NCBI RefSeq assembly: GCF_000832305.1
Contig: NZ_CP010537.1
Coordinates: 2,480,001 to 2,544,000 of the forward strand
Length of the DNA: 64,000 nucleotides
Direction of reading: 5' to 3'
Origin: Cupriavidus basilensis
Lineage (GTDB): Bacteria > Pseudomonadota > Gammaproteobacteria > Burkholderiales > Burkholderiaceae
The notes under the pieces are model-generated. The model searched no databases, was not told the origin of the DNA, and saw only the letters and a list, made by a program, of their open reading frames with translations. The first letter of the stretch is position 1. Each line of letters begins with the position of its first letter. This document shows, one piece after another, positions 54,221 to 62,815 of the stretch. The position numbers and the translations under genes are program-made.

Positions 54221-55048
54221 CTACGCCCGCTGACTGCTCACAGGCAACACTTCGCCCGTCATGTACGACGCATAGTCGCTAGCCAGAAACACCATCACGT
54301 TCGCCACCTCCCACACCTCGGCCGCCCGCCCGAACGCCTCGCGCGAGGCCAGCTCCCGCAGCAGCTCCGCTGGCGCCGACTTGCGCAGGAAATCGTGCAA
54401 GGCGATGCTCGGCGCCACCGCATTGATGCGCACGCCGAACTCCGCAGCCTCCACCGCGCTGCAGCGTGTCAGCGCCATCACGCCGGCCTTGGCGGCGGCG
54501 TAATGGGCCTGCTCCTTCTGCGCTCGCCAGCCCAGCACCGAAGCGTTGTTGACAATCACGCCGCGCCGGCGCGCCTGCATATGCGGCAGCATGGCCCGCG
54601 TCATGCGGAAGGTGCCGGTAAGCGTAATGTCGAGCACCCGCGACCATTCGGCATCGTCCATCTCGACTATGCGGCGCGAGCCGCCCAGCCCGGCGTTGTT
54701 GATCAGCACATCGGTGCCGCCCAGGGCCTCCTCGGCCGCCGCCACCAGGGACCGCACCTGGGCCTGGTCGGAGACGTCACAAAGCTGGCCATGGATCGCC
54801 TGCAGGCCGGTTTCGGCGCGCAGGGTTGCCACGGCCTCGTCGAGCCGCTTCTCATGGATATCGGAGATCATCAGCGCGCGGCAGCCCTCCTCCGCGCAGC
54901 GCCTGGCGGCAGCGAAGCCGATGCCCGCGCCGGCGGCGGCGGTAATCAGCACGCTCTTGCCGGCCAGCAGCTGGTGGCCGGCCACATAAGCCGGCGGTGG
55001 GATCGGGGTGCCGGCCATGGCCGGTTGCTTGTCTGCCATTTCAGTCAT
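54221..55048 (-). CDS. ipdF: SDR, IpdF-like (5-hydroxy-HIP-CoA type) dehydrogenase
   Basis: A 275-residue SDR: ITAAAGAGIGFAAARRCAEE, NNAGLGGSRRIVEMDDAEW, IVNNASVLGWRAQKEQAHYA, AKAGVMALTRCSAVEAAEFG, and YASYMTGEVLPVS. These blocks agree closely with my recollection of actinobacterial IpdF, which oxidises the hydroxyl on the CoA-linked methylhexahydroindanedione propionate left from rings C and D. It overlaps the downstream-numbered acyl-CoA dehydrogenase gene by 4 bp (ATGA). The same pairing is found beside FadE30 in Mycobacterium. Confidence 0.8.
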   Translation of the reverse strand: MTEMADKQPAMAGTPIPPPAYVAGHQLLAGKSVLITAAAGAGIGFAAARRCAEEGCRALMISDIHEKRLDEAVATLRAETGLQAIHGQLCDVSDQAQVRSLVAAAEEALGGTDVLINNAGLGGSRRIVEMDDAEWSRVLDITLTGTFRMTRAMLPHMQARRRGVIVNNASVLGWRAQKEQAHYAAAKAGVMALTRCSAVEAAEFGVRINAVAPSIALHDFLRKSAPAELLRELASREAFGRAAEVWEVANVMVFLASDYASYMTGEVLPVSSQRA

Positions 55049-56280
55049 GACTGTCCTCTGGCCTCGCGGGGCATGCCCAGCCCGCGCTCGGCGATGATAT
55101 TGAGCTGGATTTCGTTGGTACCGGCGTAGATGGTGTCGGCGCGCGAGAACAGCGCCATCTGCTGCAGGCGCGTGCGGCGCGCGTCGGCTTCGTCGATCCG
55201 GTTAGCGTTGGGGCCAAGCACGTCGAGCGCGAGCTGGCCCAGGTCGCGGTGCCAGTTCGACCAGTAGTACTTGTAGATCAGGGTCTCGCGCTGCAACGGC
55301 GCGCCGCCATCGCCGCCACCGCCGCCACCGCCCTGCTCCGCGCCTTCCAGCATGCGCAGCGCGTTGTAGCGCATCACCCGCAGGCCGGCCCAGGCGCGCG
55401 CCATGCGCTGGCGCAGCGCCGCGTCCTGCCAGGCGCCGTTCGCGCGCGCGGCCTCGGTGATCCAGCCCAGCTCGTGGGTGAACTGCATCTGCTGGCCCAG
55501 GGTGGAGATGCCGCGCTCGAAGCCCAGCAGCGCCATGGCGATGCGCCAGCCGTCGCCCGGCGCGCCCAGCACATCGGCGGCGGCGGCGCGTGCGCCATCG
55601 AAGAACACCTCGTTGAACTCCACGCCGCCACCCATCTGGCGGATCGGGCGGATCTCCACGCCCGGTTGCGCCAGCGGCATCAGCAGGAAAACCAGGCCCT
55701 TGTTGCCGCGCGACGCCGGATCGCAGCGCGCCAGCACGAAGATCCAGTCCGACTCGTGGGCCAGCGAGGTCCACACCTTCTGCCCGCTCACGCGCCAGTC
55801 GCCGGTGGCAGGATCGCGCTCGGCGCGGGTGCGCACATTGGCGAGATCGGAGCCGGCGCCCGGCTCCGAGTAGCCCTGGCACCAGAATTCGGTGCCGTTG
55901 CGGATGCCCGGCAGGAAGCGGGCCTTCTGCGCCTCGCTGCCGAAGGCGATCAGCGTGGGACCGATCAGCCCTTCGCCGATATGGCCCATGCGGCCGGGGC
56001 CGCCGGCACGCGCGTACTCCTCCTGGAAGATCACCTGCGACATCACCGGCAAGCCGCGCCCGCCGTGCGCCTGCGGCCAGCCCACGCAGGTCCAGCCGCC
56101 TTCGGCCAGGCGGCGCTCCCAGGCCTTGCGCAGCCCGGGATGCGCCTCTTCGTCGCCGGGGCCGCCGCGATGCTTCAGGCAGTCGAATTCGCCGCGCAGG
56201 TTGGCGGACATCCAGTCCGCCACCTGCGCGCGCAGTTGCGCCTGCCCGGCGCAGGCGCTTTGGTTTTCCATCGAGTCCAT
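55045..56280 (-). CDS. Acyl-CoA dehydrogenase, FadE30-like
   Basis: A 411-residue enzyme from ATG 56280: GWPQAHGGRGLPVMSQVIFQ, EFWCQGYSEPGAGSDLAN, VWTSLAHESDWIFVLARCD, FERGISTLGQQMQF, SRADTIYAGTNEIQLNIIAE. These match FadE30, the HIP-CoA dehydrogenase, which lies next to IpdF. A Gly-rich insert (GGGGGGGDGG, near residue 318) is an unusual low-complexity loop. Only 2 bp separate it from the partner ACAD gene upstream. Confidence 0.75.
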   Translation of the reverse strand: MDSMENQSACAGQAQLRAQVADWMSANLRGEFDCLKHRGGPGDEEAHPGLRKAWERRLAEGGWTCVGWPQAHGGRGLPVMSQVIFQEEYARAGGPGRMGHIGEGLIGPTLIAFGSEAQKARFLPGIRNGTEFWCQGYSEPGAGSDLANVRTRAERDPATGDWRVSGQKVWTSLAHESDWIFVLARCDPASRGNKGLVFLLMPLAQPGVEIRPIRQMGGGVEFNEVFFDGARAAAADVLGAPGDGWRIAMALLGFERGISTLGQQMQFTHELGWITEAARANGAWQDAALRQRMARAWAGLRVMRYNALRMLEGAEQGGGGGGGDGGAPLQRETLIYKYYWSNWHRDLGQLALDVLGPNANRIDEADARRTRLQQMALFSRADTIYAGTNEIQLNIIAERGLGMPREARGQS

Positions 56281-56282
56281 GC

Positions 56283-57527
56283 TTATCCTTGCAGTGCTGA
56301 GTCTGCGCATGCGGCCGGCAAGCCATCTGCGATGCAAGCGAGCGCGGCCGCCGAGCCCCCCAGCCAGCCGCCGGCGGCTTGCGCGCGCTTGAAATAGAGC
56401 TGGGGGTCGTACTCCCAGGTAAAACCCACGCCACCGTGCAACTGGATGGCCTCCTGGGCGCAGAAGGCGAAGGCATCGCCGGCGGCAAGGCGTGCCGCGG
56501 CTACATCGAGCCTGGCTGTGTCCATCGCGCCACCTGCAGCGCCACCTGCAGCGCCACCTGCCACACCCGCCTGCCAGGCCCGCGCGGCGCCATGCACCGC
56601 GGAGCGCGCCGCCTCCACCGCCACCATCATCTGCGCGCAGCGGTGCTTGACGGCCTGGAAGGCGGCGATCGGCCGGCCAAACTGGATGCGCTCGGCGGCA
56701 TAGGCCACGGTAAGGTCGAGGCATTGCTGGGCGCCGCCGAGCTGCTCGGCGGCGAGCATCAGGCTGCCGTGCCACACGGCCGCGCCGACTCCCGCCGCCA
56801 CCCCGGCGCCTTGCGCCAGGCAAGCGTTCGCGTCCACACGCAGCCCGTCGAAGACGAGATCGGCCAGCGGGCGGGTACGGTCCAACACGTCCAGGCGGCG
56901 CAGCCCGAAGCCTGGCTGGCCTGCCAGCGCTGCGGTTTGCAGCAGGAACAGCGCCGGCTGCCCTGCCGCGTCACCGCACAGGCGCGCGGGCACCAGCAGC
57001 CAGTCCGCGCCAGCGGCGTCGAACACCTGCGCAAGCTGCCCGTCCAGCACAAAGCCATCCCCGGCCACGGCGGCAGTGACGCTCAGCGCATCGGCATCGA
57101 GCAAGCCGTGCGCGCAGGGCGCCATCCAGGCAGGCAAGGCGAGCGCAGCCCGCGCCTCGCCCTGCGCCAGCCGCGCCAGCCACGGCGCGGCGGCCTCGGG
57201 CGCGAGGCTGCCCGCCAGCGCCGGCGCCGCCAGGCAGATGGCCGACCAGTACGGCACACAGGCCAGCCGCTGGCCCATCTGCTCCATCAGCAGCGCCAGT
57301 TCGACAGCGCCCAGCCCGGCGCCGCCGGCCGGCTCCGGCAAGGCGATGCCACACCAGCCCAGCTCGCCGGCCATCTCCCGCCACAGGGCGGTGTCATGGC
57401 CGTCCCGCGCCGCGCCGGCAACCGCATCCACCACCCGCCGGACCGCCGCCGAATCGCTGCGCACGGCCAGGAAATCGCGCGCGGCGTCGCGGATCATTTG
57501 TTGTTCCAGGGAGAGCGTGAAGCGCAT
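56283..57527 (-). CDS. Acyl-CoA dehydrogenase, probable partner subunit
   Basis: A 414-residue ACAD-fold protein starting MRFTLSLEQQMIRDAARDFL, with FGRPIAAFQAVKHRCAQMMV and QLHGGVGFTWEYDPQLYFKR. The usual active-site region is diverged. Three tandem 12 bp repeats encode GGAAGGAAGGA near 56523-56560. Adjacent to a second ACAD gene, it may form the alpha2beta2 heteromer typical of steroid FadE pairs. The start is set by ATG 57527; the longer frame is antisense noise. Confidence 0.75.
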   Translation of the reverse strand: MRFTLSLEQQMIRDAARDFLAVRSDSAAVRRVVDAVAGAARDGHDTALWREMAGELGWCGIALPEPAGGAGLGAVELALLMEQMGQRLACVPYWSAICLAAPALAGSLAPEAAAPWLARLAQGEARAALALPAWMAPCAHGLLDADALSVTAAVAGDGFVLDGQLAQVFDAAGADWLLVPARLCGDAAGQPALFLLQTAALAGQPGFGLRRLDVLDRTRPLADLVFDGLRVDANACLAQGAGVAAGVGAAVWHGSLMLAAEQLGGAQQCLDLTVAYAAERIQFGRPIAAFQAVKHRCAQMMVAVEAARSAVHGAARAWQAGVAGGAAGGAAGGAMDTARLDVAAARLAAGDAFAFCAQEAIQLHGGVGFTWEYDPQLYFKRAQAAGGWLGGSAAALACIADGLPAACADSALQG

Positions 57528-57541
57528 CGTGCGTCCTCGCC

Positions 57542-58417
57542 TCAGGTGCCGTAGACGCGTTGCGCGGGCTCGGCGCGGGCGAGCAGCACGTCGATCACGC
57601 CCCCCAACTCGGCCGCTTGCCAGCGCGCGCCCTTGTCGGTGCTCACGCCGGTGCGCCAGCCTTGCGCCACCGCCACCATGCCGCCCGACGCCTCGAACAC
57701 GCGGCCGGTGACATGGCGCGAGGCCCGGCTGCCAAGCCAGACCACCAGCGGCGCGATATTGGCCGGGTCGTAGTAGTCGAAGCCTTCGGCCGGCGCCTTC
57801 ATCACCTGCGCGAACACGTCTTCGGTCATGCCGGTGCGGGCCGCCGGCGCGAGCGCGTTGGCGGTGATGCCATAGCGCTCCAGCTCCGCCGCCTGCACCA
57901 GCGTCAGCGCGGCAATGCCGGCCTTGGCGGCGGCGTAGTTGGACTGACCCACCGAGCCTTGCAGCCCGGCGCCGGAGCTGGTGTTGATGATGCGCGCATC
58001 GACCGGCCGCCCGGCCTTGGCCGCGTCGCGCCAGCGCCGCGCCAGCAAGTTGGCCAGGCAGAAGTGGCCGCGCAGGTGCACGCGCATCACCTCGTCCCAG
58101 TCCGCCTCGCTCAGGCTGACGAACATGCGGTCGCGGCAGATGCCGGCGTTGTTGACCAGCACATGCACCTCGCCAAAGGCCGCCAGCGCGGCATCGACGA
58201 TGCGCTGGGCCGTGGCCAGTTGCGTGATGTCGTCGTCGCTGGCGAGCGCCTGCCCGCCTTGCGCGCGGATCTCCCCGCATACCGCCTCGGCCGCCTCGCG
58301 GCGAATATCGTTGACCACCACGCTGGCGCCTTCGGCGGCGAAGGCCAGCGCGTAGGCGCGCCCCAGGCCGCCGCCGGCGCCGGTGATGATGACGGTCCGT
58401 GCGTCGCAGATTCCCAT
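57542..58417 (-). CDS. SDR, 17beta-HSD type 4-like 3-hydroxyacyl-CoA dehydrogenase
   Basis: A 291-residue SDR: ITGAGGGLGRAYALAFAAEG, VNDI after beta-2 (NAD preference), NNAGICRDRMFVSLSEADWD, NTSSGAGLQGSVGQSNYAAA with active-site Tyr and Lys. The sequence is closest to the dehydrogenase domain of peroxisomal multifunctional enzyme 2 and to SDRs of cholesterol catabolism. It oxidises a 3-hydroxyacyl-CoA in beta-oxidation. Start at ATG 58417 (MGICDARTVII). Confidence 0.8.
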   Translation of the reverse strand: MGICDARTVIITGAGGGLGRAYALAFAAEGASVVVNDIRREAAEAVCGEIRAQGGQALASDDDITQLATAQRIVDAALAAFGEVHVLVNNAGICRDRMFVSLSEADWDEVMRVHLRGHFCLANLLARRWRDAAKAGRPVDARIINTSSGAGLQGSVGQSNYAAAKAGIAALTLVQAAELERYGITANALAPAARTGMTEDVFAQVMKAPAEGFDYYDPANIAPLVVWLGSRASRHVTGRVFEASGGMVAVAQGWRTGVSTDKGARWQAAELGGVIDVLLARAEPAQRVYGT

Positions 58418-58467
58418 GTCGCTACTCCCCTTATCCGTTGCTTGCGCCAATGCCCCGCGAACCCGGC

Positions 58468-59619
58468 TCACAGGCGCTCGATGATGGTGACGTTGGCCAG
58501 GCCGCCGCCCTCGCACATGGTCTGCAGGCCGTAGCGGCCGCCCGTGCGCTCCAGTTCGTGCAGCAGCGTGGTCATCAGCCGCGCGCCGGTTGCGCCCAGC
58601 GGATGCCCCAGCGCGATGGCGCCGCCGTTCGGGTTGGTGCGCTCGGCCGGGTAGCCGGTCTCGGCCAGCCAGGCCATCGCCACCGAAGCAAACGCCTCGT
58701 TGATCTCCACCACGTCGATGTCCTCCCAGCGCAGGCCGCTGCGCGCCAGCGCGCGTTTCGTCGCGGGAATGGGCGCGGTCAGCATCCACAGCGGGTCGTC
58801 GCCCATCACGCTCATATGGGCGATGCGCGCGCGCGGCGTGAGCCCGTAGCGCTTGAGCGCATCTTCGGAGACCACCAGCAATGCCGCCGCCGCGTCCGCG
58901 GTCTGGCTGGAAACCGCAGCGGTCAGCGCGCTGCCGGGCATCAGCGGTTCGAGCGATGCCATCTTGGCGAGCGAGGTATCGGGCCGCGGCGTTTCGTCGT
59001 GGACCACGCCTTCGCAAGGCACGATCTCGCGCTGGAAGCGGCCGCTCTCGATGGCCTTGGCTGCGCGCTGGTGGCTTTGCAGCGCATAGGCCTCCATCGC
59101 CTCGCGCGACAGCTGCCAGTGCCCGGCGATGCGCTGCGCGGCGTGGAACTGCGACACCGGCTGGTCACCGAAACGCGCCTGCCAGCCCCCGCTGCCGGAG
59201 AACGGATCGGCAAAGCCAAGCGCCTGCCCGGCCAGCATGGCCGATGAAATCGGGATCTGCGTCATGGTCTGCACGCCGCCGGCAATGACCACGTCCTGGT
59301 TGCCGCTCATCACCGCTTGCGCGGCGAAGTGCACGGCCTGTTGCGACGAGCCGCACTGGCGGTCCACGGTCACGCCGGGCACGGCCAGCGGCAGCCCGGC
59401 GGCCAGCCAGGCGCTGCGGGCGATATTGCCGGCCAGCGGCCCGATGGTGTCGACGCAGCCGAACACCACGTCGTCATACTCCGCAGCCGGGATGGTGTTG
59501 CGGCCCACCAGCTCGGCCAGCACGAAGCCGCCAAGGTCGGCCCCGTGCATGTGTGCCAGGCCACCCTTGCGGCGTCCGGTCGGGGTGCGCAGCGCGTCGA
59601 CGATATATGCATCTCTCAT
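58468..59619 (-). CDS. fadA6: Thiolase, FadA6-like
   Basis: A 383-residue thiolase: GVTVDRQCGSSQQAVHFAAQ (nucleophile), GGVQTMTQIPISSAML, NGGAIALGHPLGATGARLM, GRYGLQTMCEGGGLANVTII. These blocks agree closely with FadA6 of the HIP regulon. Start at ATG 59619 (MRDAYIVDALRT); an in-frame ATG six bases upstream (59625) is equally possible. It catalyses the late thiolysis in degradation of rings C/D. Confidence 0.8.
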   Translation of the reverse strand: MRDAYIVDALRTPTGRRKGGLAHMHGADLGGFVLAELVGRNTIPAAEYDDVVFGCVDTIGPLAGNIARSAWLAAGLPLAVPGVTVDRQCGSSQQAVHFAAQAVMSGNQDVVIAGGVQTMTQIPISSAMLAGQALGFADPFSGSGGWQARFGDQPVSQFHAAQRIAGHWQLSREAMEAYALQSHQRAAKAIESGRFQREIVPCEGVVHDETPRPDTSLAKMASLEPLMPGSALTAAVSSQTADAAAALLVVSEDALKRYGLTPRARIAHMSVMGDDPLWMLTAPIPATKRALARSGLRWEDIDVVEINEAFASVAMAWLAETGYPAERTNPNGGAIALGHPLGATGARLMTTLLHELERTGGRYGLQTMCEGGGLANVTIIERL

Positions 59620-59641
59620 GGTCATTCGGTCATTCCGCCTG

Positions 59642-60751
59642 TCAAAGTGTTGATGCCAAGTTGGCTGTAGTGGCAAAGGTGGCAAAGGTGGCGCCGGCCC
59701 CGATCGGCACGGCCGCCCCGAGGATGTGCGCGTCCACGCGCGCCTTGTGCAAGGCCCGGTCGCCCCAGCTGTCGGCCAGGGCCCAGGCGCGCTTCATGAA
59801 GATCTGCAGGTCCAGCTCCCAGGTGTAGCCCATCGCGCCGTGCACCTGCATGGTGTTGCGTGCCGCGAGCAGCGCGGTGCGCGTGGCGGCCAGCAGCGCG
59901 TGCGACACATGCAGCCCGGCGGTGCCATGGCCTTGCGCCAGCGTGCAGGCCGCGCGGTACACCACCGGCTTGGCGAATTCGTGCTGGATGGCGACATCCG
60001 CCAGCAGGTGCTTGAGCGCCTGGTTGGCGCCGATGGCCTTGCCGAACTGCTTGCGCTGGATGCTGTAGTCGATGGCGATATCCAGCATGCGTTGCGTCAG
60101 GCCGAGCATCTGCGCGGCGACGCCGAGCGCACCGCGATTGAGCGCGGCTTCCCACACGGGCTTCGCGGCCGTCGCGCTCAGCACCAGGCTGCCGGCGTCC
60201 GGCGCCCAGCCGAGCGCGAAGAGCCGGCGTGAAGGATCGAGGCTGGCATGCGCGGTGAGCGTGGCCTGCGCCGGCAGCACCAGGTGCAGCGCGCCGCCGT
60301 GCTCGCACAGGATGGCATCGGCGACGTGGGCGTCAGCCACCAGGGCCTGGCCCGGATGCGCCACCGCCACGCGCGCGCCGCCGTGCGCGATGCGGCGCAG
60401 CCAGCTTTCGCAGCGCTCGCGGATGCCTGCGTCCTGCGTGGCGGCGTGGCAGTCCGACAGCATGCCGGCCGCTACCAGCGCGGTGTCCAGCAGCGGCTCG
60501 GCCAGCGCGAAGTAGCCGCACTCCTGCGCCAGCGGCGCCCATTCGGTTTCGGACAGCCCCAGGCCGCCGCAAGCCTGCGGCACCAGCAACGCCGTCAGGC
60601 CCTGCGCGGCCAGCCTCTGCCAAAGGGCATCGGAGCGGCCGCTGGCGCTGCTCCACTGTTCCCGCGTCAGCTCTGGCGTCACTTCGGTCATCAGGAAGCG
60701 CCTGATTGAATCGACGAACTGCTGCTGCTCTTCGTTGAATGCGAATTCCAT
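59642..60751 (-). CDS. Acyl-CoA dehydrogenase, smaller partner subunit
   Basis: A 369-residue ACAD starting MEFAFNEEQQQFVDSIRRFL, with YSIQRKQFGKAIGANQALKH and NTMQVHGAMGYTWELDLQIF. It lies 54 bp downstream of another ACAD gene, a layout like FadE31/FadE32/FadE33-type pairs. The last residues (GAGATFATFATTANLASTL) come from a short repeat (TGGCAAAGG), a possible recent extension of the C-terminus. Confidence 0.8.
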   Translation of the reverse strand: MEFAFNEEQQQFVDSIRRFLMTEVTPELTREQWSSASGRSDALWQRLAAQGLTALLVPQACGGLGLSETEWAPLAQECGYFALAEPLLDTALVAAGMLSDCHAATQDAGIRERCESWLRRIAHGGARVAVAHPGQALVADAHVADAILCEHGGALHLVLPAQATLTAHASLDPSRRLFALGWAPDAGSLVLSATAAKPVWEAALNRGALGVAAQMLGLTQRMLDIAIDYSIQRKQFGKAIGANQALKHLLADVAIQHEFAKPVVYRAACTLAQGHGTAGLHVSHALLAATRTALLAARNTMQVHGAMGYTWELDLQIFMKRAWALADSWGDRALHKARVDAHILGAAVPIGAGATFATFATTANLASTL

Positions 60752-60805
60752 CGTGGTTCACGGTTGGGTCAAGGACGATGTCAGACTGGCTGCCGCCGCG
60801 CGCGC

Positions 60806-61975
60806 TCAGGCGCGCGGCATCCCCAGCAGGCGTTCGGCGACGATGTTGCGCTGGATCTCATTGGTGCCCGCGTAGATCGGCCCCGCCTGCGCGAACAGGA
60901 AGCCGTCCAGCCAGGCACCGAGCGTGCCTTGCGCCGCGTCTTGCGCGGGCACCAGTTCACCGCGCTGGCCGAGGATCGCCAGCGCGGTTTCGTGCATGCG
61001 GATATCCAGCTCGGACCAGAACACCTTGTTGGTGCTGGACTCCGCGCCGATATGCCCGCCCTTGGCCAGCCTGCTGGCGGTGGCGTAGGTGGATAGCGCA
61101 TAGGCCTCGGTATCCATCCAGGCCCGCGTGACGGCGTCGCGCAATGCGGGGTCGCGGTCGGCCGATTCCCGGTGTTCCTGGTAGAGCCGGACCAGCGCGC
61201 GCGCGGTCTCCTGGAAGCGCGCCGGGGAGCGCAGCATCAGCCCGCGCTCGAAGCCGGCGGTAGCCATCGCCACCTGCCAGCCCGCCCCCTCCGCCGCCAG
61301 CCGGTTCTCCGCCGGCACCCGCACATCGTCGAAGAAGATCTCGGCAAAGCCGGTCAGGCCGTTCAGCTGGCGGATGGGCCGCACCGTGATGCCGGGCGTA
61401 TCCAGCGGCATCAGCAGGAACGTCAGGCCGTGGTGGCGCGACGACGCGGGATCGGTGCGGAACAGGCCGAACAGCCAGTCGGCCCAGACCGCGCGGGTCG
61501 ACCAGATCTTCTGCCCGTTAAGCACGTACTCGTCGCCCTGCCGGATGGCGGTGCAGCGGATCGCGGCCATGTCGGAGCCCGCGTTCGGCTCCGACCAGCC
61601 CTGCGCCCACACGTGCTCGCCGGCGGCCATGCGTGGCAGGAAACGCGCCTTCTGCTCCGGCGTGCCGAACTCCATCAAGGTCGGCCCGAGCAGGAAGATG
61701 CCGTTCTGGTTGACGCGCATCGGCGCGCCAGCCCGCCAGTACTCCTCCTCGAAGATCAGCCATTCGATCAGGTCGCAGCCGCGTCCGCCCAGTTCCTTGG
61801 GCCAGGTCACCATGCTCCAGCGCCCCTCGTACAGGGTGCGCTCCCAGTCGCGATGCTGCGCGAAGCCTTCGGCGGTGTCGAAGCTGGCCAGCGGCGCGCG
61901 CGGCACGCGCTCGGCCAGCCAGGCACGGATCTCGGCGCGAAAGGCCTGCTGGCGTTCGGTGTATTCGAGATGCAT
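60806..61975 (-). CDS. Acyl-CoA dehydrogenase, larger partner subunit
   Basis: A 389-residue ACAD: WPKELGGRGCDLIEWLIFEE, HVWAQGWSEPNAGSDMAAIR, KIWSTRAVWADWLFGLF, GFERGLMLRSPARFQETARA and QAGPIYAGTNEIQRNIVAER. It keeps full FAD-binding blocks and probably holds the catalytic base of a heteromeric steroid ACAD. It lies 9 bp downstream of the crotonase gene. Confidence 0.8.
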   Translation of the reverse strand: MHLEYTERQQAFRAEIRAWLAERVPRAPLASFDTAEGFAQHRDWERTLYEGRWSMVTWPKELGGRGCDLIEWLIFEEEYWRAGAPMRVNQNGIFLLGPTLMEFGTPEQKARFLPRMAAGEHVWAQGWSEPNAGSDMAAIRCTAIRQGDEYVLNGQKIWSTRAVWADWLFGLFRTDPASSRHHGLTFLLMPLDTPGITVRPIRQLNGLTGFAEIFFDDVRVPAENRLAAEGAGWQVAMATAGFERGLMLRSPARFQETARALVRLYQEHRESADRDPALRDAVTRAWMDTEAYALSTYATASRLAKGGHIGAESSTNKVFWSELDIRMHETALAILGQRGELVPAQDAAQGTLGAWLDGFLFAQAGPIYAGTNEIQRNIVAERLLGMPRA

Positions 61976-61984
61976 CGGGCAACC

Positions 61985-62803
61985 TCAGGCGTTGACAGTG
62001 GAAGCCTGCGCCGCGAAGCGCGCTTCGCGCCCTTCCACGAAGGCGGCGCGCGCCTCGTCGGAATCCGCGCTCATATAGGCTTGCAGCGTGAAGCCCTGCT
62101 CCCAGCGGTACTTGTCCTCCAGGTTGCCGTCCTCCACGCCGTTGAGCGCCTCCTTGGCCAGGCGCACCATGGCCGGGCTTTTCTGCGCGATGCGCCGCGC
62201 CATCTCCAGCGCGGTATCGCGCAGCGCCGTGCGCGGCACCACCCGCTCCACCGCGCCCAGGCGGTAGGCTTCGGCGGCGTCGATCATGTCGCCGGTGAAA
62301 TACATCGCCCGCACCTTCTGCACGCCAAACATGCGCTGCAGGTGGGCACCGCCGCCCATGGCGCCACGGTCGATCTCGGGCACGCCGAAGCGCGCGCACT
62401 CGGCGGCGATCAGGATATCCGCCGCGCCGCAGATGCCGATGCCGCCACCAAGCACGAAGCCGTGCACCGCCGCGATCACAGGCTTTGGATTGCGATGGAC
62501 CGCGCGGAAGGTGACGTAGTTGCCGGCGTTGACCGCCACGATGCGCTGCGGGTGGGCCGCCAGCTCCTTGATGTCGACCCCGGCGCAGAAACCCCGGCCC
62601 TCTGCGCGCAGCACGATCACGCGCACGGCGTCATCCCTGCCGAGCCGCTCGATGGCCGCCGCCAGCGCATGCCAGCCCGCGCTGTCCAGCGCGTTGACCG
62701 GGGGATGGGCGATCGCCAGTTCCGCCACGCCGTCCCGCACCTCGATGTGAAAGGGCTCGTTACCGGCCAGTGCTACAGGCTCGCTTGATCTCGTCGTTGT
62801 CAT
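61985..62803 (-). CDS. echA20: Crotonase, EchA20-like ring hydrolase
   Basis: A 272-residue crotonase: VRVIVLRAEGRGFCAGVDIK, IAAVHGFVLGGGIGICGAAD, GVPEIDRGAMGGGAHLQRM, ALNGVEDGNLEDKYRWEQGF. It matches EchA20, the enzyme known in actinobacteria to open the last (D) ring of the HIP-derived CoA ester. The layout next to an IpdC-like gene is the same as in Mycobacterium. Start at ATG 62803. Confidence 0.75.
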   Translation of the reverse strand: MTTTRSSEPVALAGNEPFHIEVRDGVAELAIAHPPVNALDSAGWHALAAAIERLGRDDAVRVIVLRAEGRGFCAGVDIKELAAHPQRIVAVNAGNYVTFRAVHRNPKPVIAAVHGFVLGGGIGICGAADILIAAECARFGVPEIDRGAMGGGAHLQRMFGVQKVRAMYFTGDMIDAAEAYRLGAVERVVPRTALRDTALEMARRIAQKSPAMVRLAKEALNGVEDGNLEDKYRWEQGFTLQAYMSADSDEARAAFVEGREARFAAQASTVNA

Positions 62804-62815
62804 GAACGTCTGCCT

